Positions 14,136 through 23,622 of a stretch of DNA of 27,112 bases are shown in pieces. Positions within the stretch are counted from its first letter, which is position 1, and every line of letters begins with the position of its first letter. Where the stretch lies: contig JBBRBX010000082.1 of NCBI GenBank assembly GCA_038205395.1, positions 1 to 27,112 on the forward strand. The letters run 5' to 3'. A program made the position numbers and the translations under genes. Below the pieces are notes generated by a model that saw only the letters and a program-made list of their open reading frames with translations, had not been told where the DNA came from and searched no databases. This DNA comes from Fredericiella sp038205395. Lineage in GTDB: Bacteria; Chloroflexota; Anaerolineae; Caldilineales; Caldilineaceae.

Positions 14136-15533
14136 TTAGCCTGGCTCCAGTATTTTGAGCATTTCAGCCGCCTGGATCAGCTTGACGCGCGGCTTGCCGG
14201 CCTGCTTGCCGGCAGCGACTTCGGCTGCGTCAATTACGCGCCATTCATCGGCAGTGACATAGCGCACGCCTCGTTCTTGGAGCAGAGCGACAACCGCCGC
14301 CGGCTCCGGCTCGGCGCAGGGAGTCAGCTTGCCTTTTTTCAAATCTTCAAACATGCTGTTGACCGATTCGATGGCGTCCGGCTTGTTGGTGCCGATGACG
14401 CCGGTGGGGCCGCGCTTCGCCCAGCCCACGACATACTCGCCGCGCACGACTTTGTCGACGGCAGGGTCCAGCACGCGCCCTAGCTCATTCGGGATCGTGC
14501 CGCGCCGGGCATCGTAGGGCACATCAGGCAGCGGCTGGCCTTTGTAGCCCACTGAGCGCAGCACCAGGCCGGCAGCGATCATTTCATACTGGCCGGTGCC
14601 GCTGGAGGTAATATCGCCGCCGGTCGAAGCCCGCAGTTGGTTCTTCTCCAACTTGACCGCCACGATTTTATCCTTTTCGGCGAGAATCTCTACCGGCGAC
14701 AGCAGGAAGCGGAAATGCACGCGGCGCGGCTTGTCCTCTGCACCAATTTCTGCATATGCTCGCAGATAATCCAGGTTTTTTTGCATCCCCATATCACCGG
14801 CGATGGCGGCGCTGCTGGCGCGGTCGAGCCGCAGTTCGCTGTCGAGCACAATCGGGTTGGCCAGTTCCAGATGGCCAAACTCGCGGATTTCCGCGCTGGT
14901 AAACTTGACCTGCGCCGGCCCACGGCGGGCGACGACATAGATGTCCTGGATGCGGCTCTTGGACAGCGCCTCCAGGGCATAGTCGGTAATATCCGTGGCC
15001 TTGAGTTCATCCGCCGACTTGGCCAGAATGCGCGCCACATCCATGGCGACATTGCCCACACCCACGACCACCGCAGCCTCGCAGCTCAAGTCCGGATTAA
15101 GATTGGCAAAATCGGGGTGGCCGTTGTACCAGGCGACAAACTCTGTCGCCGAAAAGCTGTTGGGCAATTCTTCGCCGGGGATATTCAGCTTGCGGTCGGA
15201 TTGGGCGCCGGTCGCATAGAAGATGACATCATAGTGGCGGCACAAATCCGCATGGGTGATCTGCTCACCATATTTCACATTGCCGAAGTAACGAAAGTTG
15301 GCGTCAGACGCGGTGCGCTCATAAATCTTGGCCACCGCCTTGATATTCTGGTGATCCGGCGCAACGCCATAGCGCACCAGCCCATGTGGCGCCACCAGAC
15401 GGTCAAACATGTCTACGCTGACAGTGTACCCCTCTTCCTTCAGCAGGTCCGTGGCAGCATAGAAACCCGACGGCCCTGCCCCAATCACCGCTGCACGCAG
15501 CGGGCGTTCCAGCGATGCTAATGTAGGTGCCAC
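14136..15533 (-). CDS. fprA: Ferredoxin-NADP+ reductase, FprA/adrenodoxin-reductase type
   Basis: A 465-residue FAD enzyme that moves electrons between NADPH and ferredoxin. The FAD-binding motif GAGPSGFYA is at 18-26, followed by the GLVRYGVAPDH segment (51-61) of this family. The NADPH Rossmann motif GVGNVAMDVAR is at 158-168, ARRGP at 202-206 and the C-terminal FAD contact GWAKRGPTGVIGTN at 370-383. Length matches FprA/FdxR proteins. The start is GTG 15533, with AGGAG 7 bases upstream; no in-frame ATG is better. Two small membrane-protein genes lie just upstream on the same strand (31-bp gap to the nearer), suggesting one transcript. No ferredoxin gene is in the window. Confidence 0.92.
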   Translation of the reverse strand: MAPTLASLERPLRAAVIGAGPSGFYAATDLLKEEGYTVSVDMFDRLVAPHGLVRYGVAPDHQNIKAVAKIYERTASDANFRYFGNVKYGEQITHADLCRHYDVIFYATGAQSDRKLNIPGEELPNSFSATEFVAWYNGHPDFANLNPDLSCEAAVVVGVGNVAMDVARILAKSADELKATDITDYALEALSKSRIQDIYVVARRGPAQVKFTSAEIREFGHLELANPIVLDSELRLDRASSAAIAGDMGMQKNLDYLRAYAEIGAEDKPRRVHFRFLLSPVEILAEKDKIVAVKLEKNQLRASTGGDITSSGTGQYEMIAAGLVLRSVGYKGQPLPDVPYDARRGTIPNELGRVLDPAVDKVVRGEYVVGWAKRGPTGVIGTNKPDAIESVNSMFEDLKKGKLTPCAEPEPAAVVALLQERGVRYVTADEWRVIDAAEVAAGKQAGKPRVKLIQAAEMLKILEPG

Positions 15534-15563
15534 GCAGTATCTCCTTTTGCTGACCAGGCTGTG

Positions 15564-15779
15564 CTACGCCTTCTTGAGCATGTTGCCAAACTGGCGCGCC
15601 AGCGTAAAGATGGCAATGGCGAGGGTAAAGTAATCCATTGGCCCCAGTTGGGCCACGGCGTTGAGTACATTGCCGTCATCGTCGGCATCGGTGGCCTCGC
15701 TGGCCACCCAGGCAAAGGCCGCGCCCAACAAAGCGCCGGCGCCAATCCCAATCAACATGGATCGCAGTTTTGTGTTCAT
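15564..15779 (-). CDS. Small hypothetical membrane protein (71 aa)
   Basis: ATG 15779 has GAGG 9 bases upstream. Residues 7-25 form a glycine/alanine-rich hydrophobic helix (GIGAGALLGAAFAW), then an acidic loop (EATDADDDG), then a second hydrophobic segment at about 48-62, ending in a basic tail. It resembles small two-helix proteins of the YtxH kind in size but lacks a sure signature. It starts 4 bp after the stop of the 104-residue gene, so the two are translated together. Function unknown. Confidence 0.7.
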   Translation of the reverse strand: MNTKLRSMLIGIGAGALLGAAFAWVASEATDADDDGNVLNAVAQLGPMDYFTLAIAIFTLARQFGNMLKKA

Positions 15780-15783
15780 CTTG

Positions 15784-16098
15784 TCAATCCTCGTGCTGCA
15801 CAGAGCGTGTGTGTGGCCGTGCGTGCGGCCATAGATTGGTAAAGATGGTTTGGATGCGGCTGGCCTGCCCATGCGCGCGTGTGACCGGCTCGGTGAGCAG
15901 CGTGCTGTACTTGCGCGTCTGGTCGCGCACAATCCCGCTGTAGTGTTGGCCCAGTTTCAGATAACGAGGCACGGTGCGGTTGACGGCCCGCATCCCGCGC
16001 ACGACAAAATAGAGCAGCACCAACGGCACGATGCCGATAATAAAGGCCAATAATGATAACCAGATCAGTGACAGGTCACGCCAGGCAGCCAGATCCAT
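15784..16098 (-). CDS. Small hypothetical single-pass membrane protein (104 aa)
   Basis: ATG 16098 has GGGAG 9 bases upstream. One strong transmembrane helix (about residues 9-34, SLIWLSLLAFIIGIVPLVL) is followed by a basic cytoplasmic-type region with a helical QHYSGIVRDQTRKY segment. I do not recognise a family. It precedes the 71-residue membrane protein and the FprA-like reductase on the same strand. Joint transcription is likely, but a shared function is not shown. Confidence 0.7.
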   Translation of the reverse strand: MDLAAWRDLSLIWLSLLAFIIGIVPLVLLYFVVRGMRAVNRTVPRYLKLGQHYSGIVRDQTRKYSTLLTEPVTRAHGQASRIQTIFTNLWPHARPHTRSVQHED

Positions 16099-16160
16099 CA
16101 GTAATTTCTCCCTGTCGCTATGTTAGCAGAAAAACGGCAAGCATCCGAACGCGTGACCCG

Positions 16161-18383
16161 TCATGTCGGTGATTGCAAGACAACCACGTGATCGCCGCCG
16201 TCGGGGCCGGCCAGCGGCAGCCGCCGGTCTTCGGCATCATACAGTCCCACAATAATTTCGTGCCAGCCGGCGAGCGACTGTGTAAAGAAGAGGTCGTCCA
16301 CAATCTCATCCTGCGCCAGCCAGGTGGAAGTCGGCGCACGCCCCTGCTGCGGCGGCTGGTCTATCTGCGCCACCAGATTGCCGGCGGCGTCCAGCGCCTG
16401 GACAAAGACGGTATAATCGCGCTGAATAATCTGCTCCGACCCCCAGCGCAGCCGCAAAGCGCGCGGCGCGCCCTGTTCCTCCTGCAAAACGGTGACATCC
16501 TCCAGCACAATCCCGTTTTGCCAGCGAGCCACCGGCTCTGTCCCGCTTTGCGCGGCAGCAGGCTCAGCCAGAAGCCGTATTTTGGCCAACTGCAGCCTGT
16601 CTCCCAGCACTTGTCCCTCGGCACTCTGCACAGGCAGCCGTTCATCAGGACGGCCGACCGGGTAAAAACCCAGCGACAAGGTGGCCAGCGTGGGCGTAAG
16701 CGGCAGGGCAGGCGCCAGCAGATAGGAATCGGCAAATATCTCACCCACGCGCCATTGGCGCGGCGGGTGCCGCCCTTGATAGGGAACGCCATCGAACTGG
16801 TAGAGCATCCGGTTTTCATCGTCCGCCAGATGCAGAAACACGGTGTAGTCTTGCGCGATCGGCTGGTCCGCACGGAAATACAATACAAGAGGCAGCGGTT
16901 CGGTAAAGGTCGAAGCGGCGCCGGCGGGCAGGTCAAAGCCAACCAGTTCGATCCCGCCCGCAAAGGTGGCGTCCGTCACCCGCTGCGGCGTCACAGGCTC
17001 GGCTAGGGCCGGCGGCGTAGCATAGGTGGCGCGCACCGTCGGCAGCTGCCATATCCCCACCAGCAGCAGACAGCCGGAGAGAAGAGCCGCCGCGGCGCTT
17101 TGGCCGCGGCTGGGCAGCCAGCCAATCCAGCCCAGCACCAGCAGCGTAGCCAGCGCGGCGCCCGCCGGAAACAGCAGCCGCCCCTGCTCGCCGGCGATCA
17201 TAATCCGGATCCACACGCTCAAGCTCCCCAGCAGCACGCCGAACCAGACCAGCGACAGGACAAAGGCAAACATCAGATCGCGATCCTGCCGCCGCTCCGG
17301 CCACACCAGCCATTTGAGCAGCAGCACGCCACCACCGGCCAGCGCCAGCCACAAAGCCAGATCCAGCAGTTCAAAATAGCCGCTGGAGGCGCGGATGCCA
17401 TAGCCGAAGATGCCGGAATAGGAGCGGCTCAAGAACGCCACGCGCGACCAGAGTTCCGTCGCATCCAGCGGTTCCGCCCGCACCAGGCCAGGCAGCAGCG
17501 TGCGAATCGGCTGCATGGGAAACAGTTCGCCTAGCTGCCGCCAGTTGTGGACAAACTGGGGAGCCGTGATGGCTGCAAAGCCCAGCCCGGCCAGCGCACC
17601 CTTGCCGATGCGCCGCAGCCAGGCGTAACCATGCCGGCCGCCAAGCCAGGGCCACAAGATGACCACTGCCACCGGAACCGCCGTCAGCGCTGCGCTGTAC
17701 TTGGTCAGCGTAGCCAGCCCACAGAGGATGCCCACCAGAAACCAGGCGGCCATGCGCTGTGGCTTTTGGGCGACGACCACTGCGGCGCAGACCGCCGCCG
17801 TCGCCAGCGCCGCCGTCCACATATCGTTGGAGATGGTGGTGCTGGTAAACAGAAACTGCGGGTTAAAGGCAACCACTGCCGTCACGGCCAATACCATCCC
17901 AGCCCGCCGCGGCAGCAGCGTGTGCAGCAGCAGCCAGGTGGTGCTGACAGCCAGCAGACCGCCCAGCAAGCTGACCGCACGCGCCACCCGCAGCGGCAGC
18001 AGCGTGGCGGCAGCCGTATCCGGCGGCGAAACGGTGACGCGTTTGCTCAGCCCCTTCTCAAAATAAGCGGTCTGCACTGCCTTTTCATAGACCAGCGTCT
18101 CTTGCAGAGGAACGCTCGTCAAAGCCGCGGCGACCACAGCATAGTAGAGCGGAGGCTGCTGGACAAGTTCATGCGAAATGAGGGCGGTGGGCAGATCATA
18201 GTCCGGCGCCTGCCACCGATCATGCAGAAAAGCGACGTAGCGAAAGTGGGCGCCGGCGTCGGGGGCTTCCAGATCAGGCGTGGCCAGTCCATAGGCCGCC
18301 GCCAGCAGCAAATACGCAATCAGCAGCGCAATCAACCCAGCCGCAGCGGCCCGCTGTGCGGCGAAAAGTTTCACATTTTGCAT
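16161..18383 (-). CDS. GT-C type membrane glycosyltransferase-like protein with two C-terminal beta modules
   Basis: A 740-residue polytopic protein. The first helix (about 14-32) is followed by an extracytoplasmic loop with EAPDAGAHF (39-47) and QPPLYY (76-81). This pattern is found in DUF2142/GT39-like GT-C enzymes, which use polyprenyl-phosphate sugars. Around ten more hydrophobic segments run to about residue 460. The last ~260 residues are two copies of a beta-rich module with QDYTVFLHLADD and RDYTVFVQALDAAG cores, and the same module ends neighbouring proteins. Start ATG 18383 has no clear ribosome-binding site. It is divergent from the other four glycosyltransferase genes. The acceptor and the sugar are unknown. 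Confidence 0.8.
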   Translation of the reverse strand: MQNVKLFAAQRAAAAGLIALLIAYLLLAAAYGLATPDLEAPDAGAHFRYVAFLHDRWQAPDYDLPTALISHELVQQPPLYYAVVAAALTSVPLQETLVYEKAVQTAYFEKGLSKRVTVSPPDTAAATLLPLRVARAVSLLGGLLAVSTTWLLLHTLLPRRAGMVLAVTAVVAFNPQFLFTSTTISNDMWTAALATAAVCAAVVVAQKPQRMAAWFLVGILCGLATLTKYSAALTAVPVAVVILWPWLGGRHGYAWLRRIGKGALAGLGFAAITAPQFVHNWRQLGELFPMQPIRTLLPGLVRAEPLDATELWSRVAFLSRSYSGIFGYGIRASSGYFELLDLALWLALAGGGVLLLKWLVWPERRQDRDLMFAFVLSLVWFGVLLGSLSVWIRIMIAGEQGRLLFPAGAALATLLVLGWIGWLPSRGQSAAAALLSGCLLLVGIWQLPTVRATYATPPALAEPVTPQRVTDATFAGGIELVGFDLPAGAASTFTEPLPLVLYFRADQPIAQDYTVFLHLADDENRMLYQFDGVPYQGRHPPRQWRVGEIFADSYLLAPALPLTPTLATLSLGFYPVGRPDERLPVQSAEGQVLGDRLQLAKIRLLAEPAAAQSGTEPVARWQNGIVLEDVTVLQEEQGAPRALRLRWGSEQIIQRDYTVFVQALDAAGNLVAQIDQPPQQGRAPTSTWLAQDEIVDDLFFTQSLAGWHEIIVGLYDAEDRRLPLAGPDGGDHVVVLQSPT

Positions 18384-18442
18384 AGCAGCAGCAGCGTACC
18401 ATATTGCCGCTAATCACAGCAGATGGAGACGCTGTGTGTTGG

Positions 18443-18455
18443 GATTGGCCCAATC
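18443..18455. promoter_or_regulatory. Perfect 13-bp palindrome in the divergent glycosyltransferase spacer
   Basis: GATTGG-C-CCAATC lies between the divergent glycosyltransferase genes. It overlaps a possible forward -35 (TTGGCC, 18445-18450) that is 18 bases from TAAGAT (18469-18474). A repressor operator is possible; chance cannot be excluded. Confidence 0.35.
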
Positions 18456-18490
18456 TCCGCGCCTTTGCTAAGATGATTTGTTAGGTGTCT

Positions 18491-20989
18491 ATGAACCGGA
18501 CCGCACCATTTTTCACCCAACGCCTGCTGATCTATGCAGCGCTGGGTCTCATCATCCTGGCCAACGTGCTGGGCAATCTCTATTGGCTGCAGCAGAATGT
18601 GGTGCAGCTTGGCCACGATGCCAGCGCCCATCTCACACGCACGCTCAAGATGGCGGCGGAGTTCAGTCAGCCCTCACTGGGCCACTTTCTGCGCGGGTTG
18701 ACGATTACCGACTTTCGCCCGCCCGGCCTCTACCTGGCGGCGCAGCCCTTCTACTGGTTGTTTGGCCGATCCATCGACAGCGCCCAGTTGGCCAACGTTG
18801 CCATCATGGCGCTGATCCTGCTCGCCACTTTTTTGCTGGGGCGCCACCTGGCCGGGCCGCGCCTGGCCCTGCTCGCCACAGCCGTGACCGCACTGCTACC
18901 CATGCTGCTCGCCATGAGCCGTCTCTTCTATGCCGAGACGCTGGTGACGCTGTGCGTCGTGGCCGGCCTCTACTGTCTGCTGAAAAGCGACGGGTTTACC
19001 AAGCGCGGCTGGTCTCTCGCCTGGGGCGCTACGCTGGGTGTGGGGATGCTGGCCAAGTGGACGCTGCCGGTTTATGTCCTGACGCCGATGCTGCTGGTGG
19101 TGTGGCAGGCGCGCCTGTGGCGGCACAGCAGTTGGCCGCCCGCCACGCGGCGACCGGTGGCGTGGCGATCGCCGGCCATCAAGCTGCTGCCGGCGGGCGC
19201 GCTTGCCCTGGCCTTCACCCTTCTGCTCTACATTGTCAACCAGGCGTACTGGGCACAGACACTGCTGGGCGTCTGGCTGCCGGTGGGCTGGTTTTTGCTC
19301 TGGTTTGGGCTGCTCATCCTGCTGCTGCTGCCCGCCTTTCCCCTCACCAACTGGCTGGCAGGGCTGGCGCTGGGCGCGGTGGTGGCAGGAGTCTGGTACT
19401 TACCCGAAGCCGGCTTCGTCACCACCCTCTCGGAAGTTGCCTTCGGCACCGGCGAAGGCGACTATAAGGCCGCCAACTGGGCCAGCTTCAACCAATACTT
19501 CCGCTATTTTCGCTTCTTCTATCAGCACCATACCGGGCTGGCCGTCGCCCTGGCCCTGCTGCCGATCGGGCTGCTGCCCTGGCTGTGGCGCGGCCGCACC
19601 TGGCTGCGCAGCCTGCCCGGCGCCGGACTGCTGTGGGTCACCGGCTTGTCGCCGTTCTTCATTCTGATGCTGACCTCACAAACCAGCTCGCGCAACCTGG
19701 TGCCCATCTTGCCGCTCTTTGCGATCCTGGTGAGCTGCGGCTTGCTGGCCTATTCCCGCCGCCGGCGCTACACACTGGCAGCCGTCTGGCTGGTTGTGCT
19801 GACAATGCACTGGCTCTTTGCCACCTTTGACGGCCTGAGCAGTTGGCGCGACCAGAGCAGCCTGCTGTGGCCCGCTCAAAGCTACTCCATCCCGCCCGCC
19901 AGTGGGATTACCGACCCCGCCTACGCGATTGGGCCCGACGTGCTGCAAACCATTACGGATTCCACCACCACCACGACCACGCTGGGCATCCTGGTTGACA
20001 TGGCGCAACTGCACCCCGGCAGCTTTGAATACCCGACGCGGCTACAAGATTTGCCGCTGAAGCTGGCCTCTCTCACGGGGCCGGATCTGCGCGGGGCGCG
20101 CGATGTAATTGCCAACCAGTGGATCGTCGTGAAAGATGGCGACAACAGCGAAATGAAGGCCCCGCAGCGGGCGGTTGTCGAACAACTGCTGGACGCGACG
20201 CCCTGGTTTCGCAGCATGTACAGCCTGGTGAAAAGCTATCCGTTTCCCAACAACGAGACGGCTTATCTCTACCGGCGCAGCATGGGGCCGCCCGATCCTT
20301 ATCAATTTTCCACCATCATGCATGGCGATATTCCGCTCATCGCGGCGGCGGTCAACAGTTGGTGGAGCGAGCAGGCCACCCTTGCCTTTGCCACGCCGGA
20401 GACCGCCGTCTGGCTGGGCACGCAGGACATCCCCATCGCCCAGGCCATTATCCCCCTTCCGAACGCGGAGCTGCTGCCGGCGGATTTGAGCGGCGTGCAG
20501 AAGAGTTTGATCGTCGTCTCACGCTACCGCACGCCCGATTTTCAAAAATGGCTGGGACAGCAGTTTCGCTATATAACCGAAGTGTACAGCGGCGACTTTA
20601 CCGCCACGCTATATGGCCACGTGGACGAGCCGCTTGCCTCCCTGCCTGTGGACGCCGCCTGGTCTCCCTTGCGCATCGAGACGCTGCAGACATGGCCGCG
20701 CATCACCGCGGGATCCACACTGCCGCTTGATTTCACCCTGGCCGGGCAGTTGGATGGCGAATGGAAGGTCTCCGCCCGCCTGGTGGACGCAGCGGGCGCT
20801 GTGATCTCGCAGCAGGACGCCGCTGCGCTGCCCGGCCGGCTGTCGCTGACGCTCTTTGCGCCGCCTGCCACACCGGCAGGAGCGTATACGCTGGAGTTTG
20901 TGGTGTACAATGCGGCGACGCTTGCCCCGCTGGCGGATGCTGCCGGCCGACCGGCAGCACCACTGGCAGTGATTGAGGTTACGGAATAA
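18491..20989 (+). CDS. GT-C (GT39/PMT-like) membrane glycosyltransferase
   Basis: An 832-residue protein with about eleven to twelve membrane helices over residues 10-440 and an extracytoplasmic C-terminal region. The first loop has GHDASAHLTR (41-50), with Asp43 at the place of the acidic catalytic/metal motif, and a downstream RPPGLYL, as in PMT_2/ArnT-like enzymes. These transfer sugars from polyprenyl phosphate on the outer face of the membrane. A run of six threonines follows the last helices. The C-terminal ~100 residues are a shortened copy of the beta module seen in the neighbours (SARLVDAAGAV core). ATG 18491 is chosen with AGG 5 bases upstream; GTG 18485 in the same frame is the alternative. 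The next gene begins 2 bp after the stop, so the forward genes form an operon. Confidence 0.85.
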   Translation: MNRTAPFFTQRLLIYAALGLIILANVLGNLYWLQQNVVQLGHDASAHLTRTLKMAAEFSQPSLGHFLRGLTITDFRPPGLYLAAQPFYWLFGRSIDSAQLANVAIMALILLATFLLGRHLAGPRLALLATAVTALLPMLLAMSRLFYAETLVTLCVVAGLYCLLKSDGFTKRGWSLAWGATLGVGMLAKWTLPVYVLTPMLLVVWQARLWRHSSWPPATRRPVAWRSPAIKLLPAGALALAFTLLLYIVNQAYWAQTLLGVWLPVGWFLLWFGLLILLLLPAFPLTNWLAGLALGAVVAGVWYLPEAGFVTTLSEVAFGTGEGDYKAANWASFNQYFRYFRFFYQHHTGLAVALALLPIGLLPWLWRGRTWLRSLPGAGLLWVTGLSPFFILMLTSQTSSRNLVPILPLFAILVSCGLLAYSRRRRYTLAAVWLVVLTMHWLFATFDGLSSWRDQSSLLWPAQSYSIPPASGITDPAYAIGPDVLQTITDSTTTTTTLGILVDMAQLHPGSFEYPTRLQDLPLKLASLTGPDLRGARDVIANQWIVVKDGDNSEMKAPQRAVVEQLLDATPWFRSMYSLVKSYPFPNNETAYLYRRSMGPPDPYQFSTIMHGDIPLIAAAVNSWWSEQATLAFATPETAVWLGTQDIPIAQAIIPLPNAELLPADLSGVQKSLIVVSRYRTPDFQKWLGQQFRYITEVYSGDFTATLYGHVDEPLASLPVDAAWSPLRIETLQTWPRITAGSTLPLDFTLAGQLDGEWKVSARLVDAAGAVISQQDAAALPGRLSLTLFAPPATPAGAYTLEFVVYNAATLAPLADAAGRPAAPLAVIEVTE

Positions 20990-20991
20990 TT

Positions 20992-23613
20992 GTGAGCAGA
21001 CGTACTTTCGTGATTAGCGTGGCAGCCGCCCTGGCCGCGCACATCTTCTTATTTTTGCCGCTGCCGGACGTGCTGCAGCCACACCTGGTGCAGGCCGTCG
21101 CTGCGTTGCTGCTGGCCGGTTTCTTGCCCGGCGCGCTGCTGGTGCACGCGCTGGTGGGCCAGAGCGACGACCCGCCCAATGGCTGGGAAGCCGTACTTCT
21201 CAGCAGCGGGGCCGCCTATGTCGTGCTGGTAGCCGCTATGCTCGGCCTCAGCTATCTTCCCGGCGGCCTCAGCCTGCCGCTGACACTGGCGCTGTTTGAT
21301 CTCATCAGCCTCAGCCTGCTGGTCTGGGTGCTGTGGCGCGGCGCCTGGCAGAAACAGCAGCTGGCGCAAGCCCCTGCCCGCTGGCCGCTGCCGGCGACAG
21401 CCGGCGAGCGCCGGCTGCTGCTGGCCGGCGTACTGCTGCTGCTGGGCGCCGGCCTCCTGCTGCGCCTGGGCAACCTGGGCTATTCCGACTTCCAAGGCGA
21501 TGAAGCGCGTGCGACCCTGCGCGCCGCCGCCGGCCTGCAGGGCTACGAAGATGTGCTCTTCCTGCACAAAAAAGGGCCTACCGAAATCCTGCTGCCCGCC
21601 GCGCTCTACACGCTCACCGGCCACCTGACCGAGGCCACTGCGCGTCTGCCCTTCGCCCTTGCCAACCTCGCCGCCCTCTTTGCCGTCTGGCTGTTGGGCA
21701 AGCGGCTGTTCAACTCGTTGGCAGGCTGGATTGCGGCCATGTTCTTTGCCCTGGACGGCTACTTTATCGGCTTTGCCCGCATTGTGCAGTATCAAAGCAT
21801 CGTCTTCTTGATGTCGATCCTGGTGGTGCTGATCCTGTTCCGGCTGGTGCGGCGCAGCCTGCACCCACCTCAGCCGCTGACCGGCTACCTGACATTGGCG
21901 GCGCTGCTGCTGGCCACCGGGCTGCTCTCGCATTACGAAGGTGCGCTGGCGGCGCTGCCCGCGGCGCTGCTATGGGGCGTCCTGCTCTGGCAGCAGCGCA
22001 GTGCATGGCGGCGCGTCGCCGCAGCGACACTGGTCGCGGCTGCGGCCGGCGGCGCACTGCTGGCCGCCTTTTATGCGCCTTACATCTTCAACCCCCGTTT
22101 CGCCGCCACCTACTATTATCTGACCGACCGGCGCATCGGCGGCAGCCCACCTTACAACAATCTGCTCGACGTGTTTTTGCGCACCACCCTCTACAGCACA
22201 ACCTACTACGTGCTGCTGCTGATCGGCCTCACGCTGGCGGGCATGGTGCGCATCTTCCGGCAGGGTCTGCGGCGCCCGTGGGCGGCGGCAGCTTCGGCGG
22301 CGGCTGTGCTGTTGGTGGTTGTCACCTTCGCCAATCCGGCCTGGCTGGCAATTGGCGGTCGCGATTGGATTATCGTGCCCTTTGCACTGCTGCTTGCCGC
22401 GGTTGTGCTCACGCCGCGCCAGACAGTAGCCGAACGAGTCGTCTGGCTCTGGTTCGCCGCCGTCATGCTGCTGGCGCTCTTTCTCACCGAAAAGCCGCGC
22501 ACGCATGTCTACACCTTCTTTATCCCCTGGCTGCTGATCTGCGGCCAGGTCGCGGCGCTAGGCTGGCACTGGCTGGCGCGCCGGCTGGGCGCACGGCCTG
22601 CCCTGCTGGTGGGCGGTGTGGCTGCGGGGCTGCTGATCCTGCTTTTCGGCGGCTATGCCTACCGCTATTTTGTCAGCAGCGATGAAGTGATGCTCAATTA
22701 CTTTGAAAAACGGCCCGCCGGCTATTGGGTCACCTATGACGAACCCGACAACAAGGCGCGCTTCGGCTTCCCGCTCAACAACGGCTGGAAAGTCATCGGT
22801 GAACTGTACCGCCAGGGCGAATTGAGCGGCTATTTCGACAGCAATGAGAAAGAGGCATGGGTGCCGGCCTGGTACACGCGCGGTGTGGAACGCTGCCCGC
22901 GTGAGGCGCAGTGGTATTTTGAGATTCGCAACCTCGAACCGTTCAGCACGGAAGATGAGCTGGCGATGGAGCACTATCTGCGGCAGGGTTTTGAAAAGTG
23001 GGGCAAAGTGCAGGTCGAAGGGCGCGACAAAATGATCATTTACCAGCGCACCGGCAACCATCTGGAGTTTCCGACGCAGACCGCCAACGACAATTTGCGC
23101 ACCTTCCGCTTTGAAGACTTTGCCGCCGCCTTTGACGCCAACGCAGGGCCGCAGCTGCCGCTCACCTACCCCAGCGTTGACCCGGCGATTGCGCACCCGC
23201 TCAGCTACAACTTCAACAATTTGATCACGCTGGAAGGCTATGACATCAGCTACCCCACCCCGCTCCAACCCGGCGACAGCATCCGGCTGACGCTCTACTG
23301 GCGCGGTCAGCAGCCGATTGCCGCCAACTACAAGGTCTTCAACCAGATGTATGCGCCGGACGGGCCTATGCAGGCGCAGCGCGACGGCTATCCAGTCTGC
23401 GATGGCCGCGAGACCTGGCGTTGGGACCCTGGCGAGCTGATTACGGATGTCTATGACATTCCCGTGGCCGCCGATGCGGTCGATGGTCTGTATCCGCTCT
23501 ACACCGGCTTTTATCTGGAGGAGACGGGCGAACGGCTGCCTGTGCTGGATGCCGCCGGCAGTGAGATCGGTTCGCAGGTCCACGTCACCGACGTGCGCAT
23601 CGGAGTGGAATAA
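20992..23613 (+). CDS. GT39/PMT_2-like membrane glycosyltransferase with N-terminal membrane extension
   Basis: An 873-residue protein. Before the canonical core there are about 140 extra residues with four hydrophobic helices. The core first helix (about 141-159) is followed by the acidic motif QGDEARATLRA with Asp170-Glu171, then HKKGPTEILLPAALY, typical of PMT_2 glycosyltransferases. Helices continue to about 560. The C-terminal third is extracytoplasmic and ends in one beta module (about 740-873: LTLYWRGQQPIAANYKVF and ERLPVLDAAG). The GTG start lies 2 bp after the preceding stop, implying translational coupling. The predicted donor is a polyprenyl-linked sugar; the acceptor is unknown. 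Confidence 0.87.
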   Translation: MSRRTFVISVAAALAAHIFLFLPLPDVLQPHLVQAVAALLLAGFLPGALLVHALVGQSDDPPNGWEAVLLSSGAAYVVLVAAMLGLSYLPGGLSLPLTLALFDLISLSLLVWVLWRGAWQKQQLAQAPARWPLPATAGERRLLLAGVLLLLGAGLLLRLGNLGYSDFQGDEARATLRAAAGLQGYEDVLFLHKKGPTEILLPAALYTLTGHLTEATARLPFALANLAALFAVWLLGKRLFNSLAGWIAAMFFALDGYFIGFARIVQYQSIVFLMSILVVLILFRLVRRSLHPPQPLTGYLTLAALLLATGLLSHYEGALAALPAALLWGVLLWQQRSAWRRVAAATLVAAAAGGALLAAFYAPYIFNPRFAATYYYLTDRRIGGSPPYNNLLDVFLRTTLYSTTYYVLLLIGLTLAGMVRIFRQGLRRPWAAAASAAAVLLVVVTFANPAWLAIGGRDWIIVPFALLLAAVVLTPRQTVAERVVWLWFAAVMLLALFLTEKPRTHVYTFFIPWLLICGQVAALGWHWLARRLGARPALLVGGVAAGLLILLFGGYAYRYFVSSDEVMLNYFEKRPAGYWVTYDEPDNKARFGFPLNNGWKVIGELYRQGELSGYFDSNEKEAWVPAWYTRGVERCPREAQWYFEIRNLEPFSTEDELAMEHYLRQGFEKWGKVQVEGRDKMIIYQRTGNHLEFPTQTANDNLRTFRFEDFAAAFDANAGPQLPLTYPSVDPAIAHPLSYNFNNLITLEGYDISYPTPLQPGDSIRLTLYWRGQQPIAANYKVFNQMYAPDGPMQAQRDGYPVCDGRETWRWDPGELITDVYDIPVAADAVDGLYPLYTGFYLEETGERLPVLDAAGSEIGSQVHVTDVRIGVE

Positions 23614-23622
23614 GGTGATGCT

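Noticed and set aside
19960..19985. ACC/ACG run in a glycosyltransferase gene
   Set aside because: It simply encodes six threonines in a linker; too short and imperfect to call a functional microsatellite.
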